A stretch of 38,872 bases of DNA from positions 1-38,872 of the forward strand of contig NZ_FNBU01000025.1 in NCBI RefSeq assembly GCF_900102435.1. Direction: 5' to 3'. Below the pieces are notes generated by a model. That model was not told where the DNA came from and searched no databases. It saw only the letters and a program-made list of their open reading frames with translations. Of the stretch, positions 33,744 through 38,872 are shown one piece after another (position 1 is the first letter of the stretch; every line of letters begins with the position of its first letter). This DNA is from Sporolituus thermophilus DSM 23256. Its GTDB lineage: Bacteria > Bacillota > Negativicutes > Sporomusales > Thermosinaceae. Position numbers and translations under genes: made by a program.

Positions 33744-33744
33744 G

Positions 33745-34812
33745 TCATATCTCTTCTTCGATGCGCCGGGCCATTTCTTCGGTGCTGAGGCGCGTCAGTC
33801 CTGGCCGGTACAAGTCGGCGGTGCGGTAGCCCTCGGCCAATACCGCCGCTACCGCTTGTTCGATGGCGTCAGCCGCCGCCCCTTCCCCCAGCGAGTGTCT
33901 AAGCAGCATGGCCGCCGACAAAATGCAGCCAATCGGATTGGCTATGCCCTGGCCGGCGATATCCGGCGCCGAGCCATGGACCGGTTCGTACAGGCCGGGG
34001 CCGTCGCCCAGACTGGCCGACGGCAAAAGGCCGATTGACCCGGCCAGCACGGCCGCTTCGTCGCTCAGGATATCGCCGAATAAATTGCTGGTAACGATGA
34101 CATCAAAGTTTTTCGGCGCGAGAACGAGCTGCATGGCGCAGTTATCCACGTACAAATGGTCAAGCCGCACTTCGGGAAAGGCCGCCGCCGTTCGCTCCGC
34201 CACCGTCCGCCACAGCCGCGACGTGGCCAGCACGTTGGCTTTGTCTACCGAAGTAACCCGCTTGCGGCGGAGCCGGGCCGCCCGGCAAGCCACGCGTACG
34301 ATGCGCTCAATTTCCGGCGCCGTATATATTTCCGTGTCCCAGGCCTCGTCCGGCGCGTCGGCGACGTGAGCTTCCTGGCGGGCGCCGTAGTAAATACCGC
34401 CGCTTAGTTCCCGGACGATCAGGATATCTGTGCCGACCACCGCCTCGGCCTTGAGCGGCGAATAAGGCGCAAGTGCGTCCCAGACCCGCACCGGCCGCAG
34501 GTTGGCATACAGGCCAAGGGCTTTGCGCAAGCCCAGAATGGCCTTTTCCGCCCGCAGGTGAGGAGCGACGTCGTCCCACTTCGGGCCGCCGACGGCCCCC
34601 AGCAGCACCGCGTCGGCGGATTTAGCCGCCGCCACCGTGGCCGCGGGCAGCGGCTCACCGCACCGGTCAAGGGCCGCGCCGCCGGCAAGGCCGTGCTCGT
34701 ACTCAATGTTAATGCCGCCTTTGGCGGCCGCTTTGCTAAGGACGCCGAGCGCCGCCGCGACTACCTCCGGGCCAATGCCGTCGCCAGGAATAACGACAAC
34801 ACGGTAGGTCAT
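33745..34812 (-). CDS. leuB: 3-isopropylmalate dehydrogenase
   Basis: Third step of leucine synthesis: NAD-dependent oxidative decarboxylation of 3-isopropylmalate to 2-oxoisocaproate; 355 aa. Key segments are VIPGDGIGPEVV (start), LLGAVGGPKWD, the substrate arginines near LGLRKALGLYANLRPVR, VTSVDKANVL, the metal aspartates in the DHLYVDNCAMQLV to LFGDILSDEAA region, and HGSAPDIAGQGIANP. ATG at 34812 has AGGAGG 7 nt upstream and overlaps the leuD stop (ATGA). It is the last gene of leuACDB. The VIxxDxL-like start and length separate it from isocitrate dehydrogenase relatives. Confidence 0.96.
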   Translation of the reverse strand: MTYRVVVIPGDGIGPEVVAAALGVLSKAAAKGGINIEYEHGLAGGAALDRCGEPLPAATVAAAKSADAVLLGAVGGPKWDDVAPHLRAEKAILGLRKALGLYANLRPVRVWDALAPYSPLKAEAVVGTDILIVRELSGGIYYGARQEAHVADAPDEAWDTEIYTAPEIERIVRVACRAARLRRKRVTSVDKANVLATSRLWRTVAERTAAAFPEVRLDHLYVDNCAMQLVLAPKNFDVIVTSNLFGDILSDEAAVLAGSIGLLPSASLGDGPGLYEPVHGSAPDIAGQGIANPIGCILSAAMLLRHSLGEGAAADAIEQAVAAVLAEGYRTADLYRPGLTRLSTEEMARRIEEEI

Positions 34813-35300
34813 GCCCACCCCTCCTTTACGTAAGCGATCAGGCCGCCGGCCTTGGCAATGGCCTGCACGAACTGTGGCAGCGGTTGGGCGGTAAACACTT
34901 CACCGGTAGTGAGGTTCTCCACCCGGCCGGCTGCCAAATCAATCCTGAGCCGGTGACCGGCGGCAATGCCGGCTACCGCGTCCCCCAGCTCAAGGAGCGG
35001 CAGCCCGATGTTAATGGCATTGCGGTAAAAAATGCGGGCGAAGCTGTCTGCTACCACGCAAGCTACACCGCACCCCTTGATGGCCAGCGGCGCATGCTCC
35101 CGCGACGAGCCGCAGCCAAAATTCTTGCCGGCGACGATGATATCGCCGGCCGCTACCTGTCCGGCGAAAGCGGGATCAATGTCCTCCATGCAGTGCGCCG
35201 CCAGTTCGCGCGGGTCGGCCGTGTTCAAGTACCGGGCCGGGATAATGACATCGGTATCCACATTGTCGCCATAACGCCATACTTTGCCTTCCAAAATCAT
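34809..35300 (-). CDS. leuD: 3-isopropylmalate dehydratase small subunit
   Basis: Small (swivel-domain) subunit of isopropylmalate isomerase, 163 aa, with the substrate-loop motif [14 protein letters not shown] and the N-terminal [19 protein letters not shown]. Length and motif are those of the bacterial/archaeal short-chain type that pairs with a roughly 420-residue LeuC. Start at 35300 with GGGAGG 8 nt upstream, overlapping the leuC stop by four bases. With LeuC it moves the hydroxyl of 2-isopropylmalate to give 3-isopropylmalate. Confidence 0.95.
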   Translation of the reverse strand: MILEGKVWRYGDNVDTDVIIPARYLNTADPRELAAHCMEDIDPAFAGQVAAGDIIVAGKNFGCGSSREHAPLAIKGCGVACVVADSFARIFYRNAINIGLPLLELGDAVAGIAAGHRLRIDLAAGRVENLTTGEVFTAQPLPQFVQAIAKAGGLIAYVKEGWA

Positions 35301-36559
35301 TGTGCCACCTCCCACGGGGCGGCGATGCGGCCCAGCACCGCGCTGGCCGCCGCCACCGCCGGTCCCGCCAAATATACTTCGCTGTCCACATGGCCCATGC
35401 GGCCGCGGAAATTGCGGTTGGTCGTCGCCACCGCCCGTTCGCCGGCGGCAAGAATGCCCATATAGCCGCCAAGGCAGGGGCCGCAGGTAGGAGTGCTGAC
35501 CACGGCGCCGGCACGGATAAAGGTTTCGATATAGCCGCGCTGCATCGCCTCCAGATACACCGTCTGGCTGCCGGGAATGACAATGGCCCGCACCCGCGGG
35601 TGCACCGTCTTTCCTTCTAAAATAGCCGCCGCCTGGGCCAAGTCCTCCAGCCGCCCGTTAGTGCATGAGCCAATAACCACCTGATCGATGACGATATCAC
35701 CCACTTCTGCGGCCGGGCGTACGTTTTCCGGCAAATGGGGCAGCGCCACCACCGGCTCGAGGTCATCCAGGTTTATCACCACCGTGCGTACATAACTGGC
35801 ATCGGCGTCCGGGCTCACTACTTCATAATCCCGCTCCACCCGGGCAGCAAGATACCGGATGGTCGCATCATCGACGGGGAAAATGCCGTTCTTGGCCCCG
35901 GCTTCGATCGCCATATTGGCGATGGTCAACCGATCGGCTATAGTAAGAGCGGCCACTCCTTCACCGCAAAACTCCAGACTTTGATAGCGGGCGCCATCGA
36001 CGCCGATCATGCCGATCAGGGTGAGCACCACATCCTTGCCGCCCACCCAGCGGGGCAGCTGGCCCCGCAGCTCTACCCGAATGGATGGCGGCACTTTAAA
36101 CCAGGTTTCGCCGGTGGCCATGGCGGCGGCCATATCGGTCGAACCAACGCCGGTGGCAAACGCGCCCAGCGCGCCGTAGGTGCAGGTATGGGAGTCAGCG
36201 CCGATAATGACCTCGCCGGGCGCTACCAATCCCACTTCCGGCAGCAGCACATGCTCAATGCCCATCCGCCCCACCTCGAAATAGTGGGTTATGCCGTGTT
36301 TGGCGGCAAATTCGCGGACTGTTTTGCACATCTGGGCCGACTTGATGTCTTTGTTGGGCGCGAAGTGATCAGGCACCAGCGCGATTTTGCTTGGGTCAAA
36401 CACCGGCCGGCCGATGCGTTCGAATTCTTGAATTGCCGGCGGCGCGGTAATGTCGTTGCCCAAGATCAAGTCCACCCGGCAGCGGATAAGCTGACCGGGA
36501 ACCACCGCCGCCTGCCCGGCATGGCGGGCCAAAATTTTTTCCGTCATTGTCATGCCCAT
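35297..36559 (-). CDS. leuC: 3-isopropylmalate dehydratase large subunit
   Basis: Large aconitase-family subunit carrying the [4Fe-4S] cluster, 420 aa. Cluster cysteines are in [12 protein letters not shown] and [10 protein letters not shown], and the N-terminal PDHFAPNKD and [13 protein letters not shown] motifs are clear. The length fits the HACN-type LeuC. The start at 36559 has AGGAGG 9 nt upstream; the frame continues to 36604 but overlaps leuA. It begins 2 nt after the leuA stop, so the four leu genes are tightly packed. A homoaconitase role is possible for this subfamily, but the neighbours make leucine the clear pathway. Confidence 0.95.
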   Translation of the reverse strand: MGMTMTEKILARHAGQAAVVPGQLIRCRVDLILGNDITAPPAIQEFERIGRPVFDPSKIALVPDHFAPNKDIKSAQMCKTVREFAAKHGITHYFEVGRMGIEHVLLPEVGLVAPGEVIIGADSHTCTYGALGAFATGVGSTDMAAAMATGETWFKVPPSIRVELRGQLPRWVGGKDVVLTLIGMIGVDGARYQSLEFCGEGVAALTIADRLTIANMAIEAGAKNGIFPVDDATIRYLAARVERDYEVVSPDADASYVRTVVINLDDLEPVVALPHLPENVRPAAEVGDIVIDQVVIGSCTNGRLEDLAQAAAILEGKTVHPRVRAIVIPGSQTVYLEAMQRGYIETFIRAGAVVSTPTCGPCLGGYMGILAAGERAVATTNRNFRGRMGHVDSEVYLAGPAVAAASAVLGRIAAPWEVAQ

Positions 36560-36561
36560 AA

Positions 36562-38112
36562 TCAGTTCCCTCCTGCTGCCTGGCCGGATGCGCCGCAGCC
36601 GCATGCCGCCAGCATTTTATTGATAGCGCTTACATAGGCCCGGGCGCTGGCTTCGATGATGTCGGTGCTCAGACCCCGGCCGCTGAAAGTACGCCCCTCG
36701 CGCTCGACCCACACCGTGGCCTCCCCCAAAGCATCCTCACCGGCCGTCACCGCCTTAAGCTGAAAGTCCTTGAGGCCTATACTAAACCCTACCGCTTTTT
36801 CAATGGCCTTAAAGGTTGCGTCAACCGGACCGTCACCGCACGCCGCCGCTTCGAAAACCGCCCCGCTTGCCGCCAGCCGTACCGACGCCGTAGCCAGTGT
36901 TTGGTTGCCGCTCACCACGTGATGATAGACAAGCTGGTACCACTCGGGCTGGCCTGACGCCTTGTTAGCGACCAGGGCCTCAATATCGCGGTCAAAGACG
37001 ATTTTCTTCCGGTCGGCCAGTTCTTTGAACCTGACGAAAAGCTCAGTCACGGCCTTCTCCTCCAGTTCATACCCCAGCTGGCGGAGCCGCTGTTCAAAAG
37101 CGTGCCGGCCCGAATGTTTGCCAAGAACGATCGAATTGCGGCTGATACCGATCGTTTCGGGGCTCATGATCTCATAGGTACCGGCGTGGTTGAGCACACC
37201 GTGCTGATGAATCCCCGACTCATGGGCAAAGGCATTTTCGCCGATTACGGCTTTGTTGGGCGGCACAGCTATACCGGTCAGTGTGCTGACCAGTTTGGAA
37301 GTACGGTAAATCTGACGGGTATCCACCCCGGTGCCGACGCGATAGAAATCCCGCCGCGTGTGGAGGGCCATAACCAATTCTTCCAGCGCGGCATTGCCGG
37401 CCCGTTCACCAAGGCCATTGACGGTACACTCGACCTGCGTCGCGCCGGCCGCTACGGCCGCCAGCGAATTAGCAACCGCCATCCCCAAATCGTCGTGACA
37501 GTGGACGCTGATTACCGCCTTGTCGATATTGGGAACATGTTCACGGATGTAGCGGATAAGCGCGCCAAACTCTTCCGGCGTGGAGTAGCCTACGGTATCC
37601 GGGATATTGATGACGGTGGCGCCGGCGGCAATGGCCGCAGCATAAACCTGACAGAGAAAGTCCCGGTCAGAGCGGGAAGCGTCCTCAGCGGAAAACTCCA
37701 CGTCGTCGGTAAATTTGCGGGCGTAGCGCACCGCCTCTTCCGCCCGCTTGAGCACCTGAAAGCGGTTCATTTTCAGCTTGTGCTCCAGGTGGATGTCGCT
37801 GGTGGCGATAAAGGTATGGATCCGCCGCCGCTTAGCCCCTTCCAGCGCCTGGGCGGCCAAATCAATGTCCTCCTTGTTGGCCCGGGCCAAAGCCGCGATG
37901 ACCGGTCCCTTCACCTGGGCGGCAATCTCCCGGACCGCCGCAAAGTCCCCGGGCGAAGCAAACGGAAACCCGGCTTCGATTACATCCACCTTAAGCCGCG
38001 CCAACGCCTGCGCAATCTCCAGTTTTTCGGCGGCAGCCAGGCACACCCCGGGCGTTTGCTCGCCGTCGCGCAGCGTCGTATCAAAAATTTGGATTCTCCG
38101 TGTTTCCAACAC
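36562..38112 (-). CDS. leuA: 2-isopropylmalate synthase
   Basis: First committed enzyme of leucine synthesis, condensing acetyl-CoA with 2-oxoisovalerate; 516 aa. The TIM-barrel has [15 protein letters not shown] (metal Asp), the Claisen-type [11 protein letters not shown] (metal HxH) and [14 protein letters not shown]. The C-terminal region (about 390-505) is the LeuA regulatory domain that binds leucine for feedback inhibition, with [14 protein letters not shown] and the late [17 protein letters not shown]. Start is GTG at 38112 with AGGAGG 5 nt upstream. It is the first gene of leuACDB, directly behind a T-box terminator, so it is controlled both by uncharged tRNA and by its product. Citramalate synthase is a less likely alternative. 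Confidence 0.96.
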   Translation of the reverse strand: MLETRRIQIFDTTLRDGEQTPGVCLAAAEKLEIAQALARLKVDVIEAGFPFASPGDFAAVREIAAQVKGPVIAALARANKEDIDLAAQALEGAKRRRIHTFIATSDIHLEHKLKMNRFQVLKRAEEAVRYARKFTDDVEFSAEDASRSDRDFLCQVYAAAIAAGATVINIPDTVGYSTPEEFGALIRYIREHVPNIDKAVISVHCHDDLGMAVANSLAAVAAGATQVECTVNGLGERAGNAALEELVMALHTRRDFYRVGTGVDTRQIYRTSKLVSTLTGIAVPPNKAVIGENAFAHESGIHQHGVLNHAGTYEIMSPETIGISRNSIVLGKHSGRHAFEQRLRQLGYELEEKAVTELFVRFKELADRKKIVFDRDIEALVANKASGQPEWYQLVYHHVVSGNQTLATASVRLAASGAVFEAAACGDGPVDATFKAIEKAVGFSIGLKDFQLKAVTAGEDALGEATVWVEREGRTFSGRGLSTDIIEASARAYVSAINKMLAACGCGASGQAAGGN

Positions 38113-38138
38113 CTATACCTCCTCGTTTAGCTTCTATA

Positions 38139-38410
38139 TAACAAAACCGCCCCTGCGGATGCCAAATGCATCCGCAGGGGCGGCAAGTGCCGCGGTACCA
38201 CCCTGCTTGGTTCTCGTTACGCCAAGAGACCTTGACATACCGGCTAACGTCCGGCCCCGCTTTTGCCTAACACAATATACCAAGTGCAGTATACCGCTTC
38301 GGCAAAAGAGCTCGTGGGCGAGAAAAGCCAACTGCGCCGCCTGCCGGTTCGCACCACCCACCGGCTCTCTGCCTCGGCCCGCTTGTCGCCTGCTCCCAGT
38401 CATCGCTTTT
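38139..38410 (-). promoter_or_regulatory. T-box riboswitch (leucine type) of leuACDB
   Basis: Minus-strand leader of about 270 nt. Outer Stem I pairs GCAAAAG with CTTTTGC; the distal part has AGAGAGCCGG...GTGCGAACCGG, the usual AG bulge and terminal loop. The probable specifier codon is CTC (38322-38320), read by tRNA-Leu, followed by a purine as expected. Then come Stem III (CCGGACGTTAGCCGG), the T-box sequence AGGGTGGTACCGCGG (38204-38190) and a 16-bp terminator stem (38183-38147) ending in TTTTGTTA. Uncharged tRNA-Leu would pair with the T-box and prevent termination. Element certain; specifier codon likely. Confidence 0.93.
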
Positions 38411-38427
38411 GCATTATTTTTTTATTA

Positions 38428-38479
38428 ACCGCGAAGGACGCAAAACACGCAAAGGGCTATGCGCGCGACAGTTGTCGCG
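38428..38479 (+). repeat. Dispersed intergenic repeat, copy 1
   Basis: Begins ACCGCGAAGGACGCAAAA, continues ACGCAAAGGGCTATGCG and ends in the near-palindrome GCGCGACAGTTGTCGCG. A second, about 85% similar copy starts 147 nt further on. It abuts the T-box leader, where the leu promoter should be. Confidence 0.85.
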
Positions 38480-38510
38480 TAATTCTTTAGCTTGAATTTA
38501 CCCTGTTCCA

Positions 38511-38528
38511 GCGCGGCAAATGCCGCGC
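38511..38528. repeat. Short perfect inverted repeat
   Basis: GCGCGGCAAATGCCGCGC: 8-bp arms with a 2-nt loop, between the two copies of the dispersed repeat. No T run. Confidence 0.7.
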
Positions 38529-38574
38529 CGTAAACCCTACGCGTAACTTCGCGCACTACCCTGAAAAACGTAAA

Positions 38575-38628
38575 ACCGCAAAGGCCGCGAAGAACGCAAA
38601 GGGCTACGCGCGCGACAGTTGTCGCGCG
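38575..38628 (+). repeat. Dispersed intergenic repeat, copy 2
   Basis: ACCGCAAAGGCCGCGAAGA followed by ACGCAAAGGGCTACGCG and the perfect palindrome-like CGCGCGACA-GT-TGTCGCGCG. Same order and orientation as copy 1. Confidence 0.85.
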
Positions 38629-38709
38629 AGATTAGTTCATAAACTTACTTTTCATGCTTTGTGGTGCCAATTTATTGGCATGAATATCTTTGCGGTTTCA
38701 TTTCCCCTA

Positions 38710-38746
38710 CCTCATACCTCATACTTCATACCTCATACTTCATACC
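38710..38746 (+). repeat. 7-nt tandem repeat
   Basis: About five copies of a 7-nt unit CCTCATA/CTTCATA in a pyrimidine-rich stretch. No coding frame or structure seen around it. Confidence 0.85.
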
Positions 38747-38816
38747 AAAATACAAAACCCCGCGAAAGTCCCTATCCTAAGCTATTTTAAGCCAGATAAG
38801 AAACCTTCCGCAGGGT
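38747..38816 (-). terminator. Probable terminator of a gene beyond the right edge
   Basis: As minus-strand RNA, CCCTGCGGAAGG (about 38816-38804) pairs with CTTTCGCGGGG (about 38768-38758) through G-C and G-U pairs, with an inner TATC/GGATA stem, followed by TTTTGTATTTT. The wobble pairs occur only in the minus orientation. It implies a minus-strand transcript entering from the right. Confidence 0.6.
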
Positions 38817-38872
38817 CTTTTATACCCACGGTGTGATGCGCATAGTACGCGCACCTGCGCCGCTCGGTCCAG

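Noticed and set aside
35735-36637. Long plus-strand frame of 300 codons opposite leuC
   Set aside because: Shadow of leuC in GC-rich DNA; it has no homology I recognise.
37102-38130. Plus-strand frame of 342 codons opposite leuA
   Set aside because: Shadow of leuA; it runs into the leuA ribosome site region and shows no domain.
38134-38403. Minus-strand frame of 89 codons upstream of leuA
   Set aside because: It lies entirely within the T-box leader, whose conserved RNA structure explains the sequence; it is not a leader peptide with leucine codon runs.
38428-38628. CRISPR array
   Set aside because: Only two imperfect copies with a long spacer of 95 nt that itself holds a hairpin; no regular repeat-spacer pattern and no cas genes.

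Overview
The window reads as chromosomal DNA from a spore-forming, anaerobic, diderm Firmicute of the Negativicutes (Sporomusaceae-like). The signs are the Firmicutes-type 16S 5' end, two T-box elements, SpoVB- and YtaF-type sporulation genes, a fumarase/fumarate reductase operon with a CCG-domain (SdhE/MfrE) subunit, and moderately GC-rich DNA with many small acid-sugar and organic-acid genes. The genus is an inference; no full marker gene is present. Most genes lie on the minus strand.

Layout. 1-575: the 5' end of a 16S rRNA gene with an expanded V1 region, preceded by three tandem housekeeping promoters. 575-5124: a TetR-controlled YbhGFSR-like ABC exporter operon (regulator, HlyD adaptor, two ATPases, one permease). 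5294-6736: a secreted M20 metallopeptidase. 6770-13953: a sigma-54-controlled operon for four-carbon sugar acids (DUF1537 kinase, PdxA-type dehydrogenase, LarA-type nickel racemase homologue, GntP permease) with its PrpR-like activator upstream. A sigma-54 promoter and a palindromic upstream site sit between them. 14161-15690: a GpgS-like GT81 glycosyltransferase with an extra N-terminal domain. 15930-16072: the 3' half of a T-box that lacks Stem I. 16073-21053: a fumA-fumB-sdhA-sdhB-sdhE operon, in which fumB carries a frameshift in a run of seven C. 21214-22095: a divergent LysR regulator. 22149-25412: a GT39 glycosyltransferase and a SpoVB-like flippase. 25533-27968: gyrA without gyrB. 28145-31311 (plus strand): ytaF, butyrate kinase, a GNAT acetyltransferase and a small L,D-transpeptidase. 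31434-33620: a membrane GAF-GGDEF-EAL protein with a degenerate GGDEF motif. 33745-38112: leuACDB under a leucine-type T-box. 38404-38872: repeat-rich intergenic DNA.

How the genes work together. The sigma-54 operon would import a C4 sugar acid (GntP), possibly interconvert its C2 epimers (LarA homologue), phosphorylate it (DUF1537 kinase) and oxidise and decarboxylate it to dihydroxyacetone phosphate (PdxA2). The fum-sdh operon would carry malate through fumarate to succinate as an anaerobic electron sink. The leu operon makes leucine and appears to be gated by uncharged tRNA-Leu.

The strongest second-look items are the LarA-containing C4-acid operon with its complete regulatory architecture, the Stem-I-less T-box, and the reductase features (flavin-linking His replaced by Ala, extra cluster cysteine in SdhB, no membrane anchor gene). 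The fumB frameshift and the fused GpgS follow. All calls come from reading the sequence; no database search was possible.
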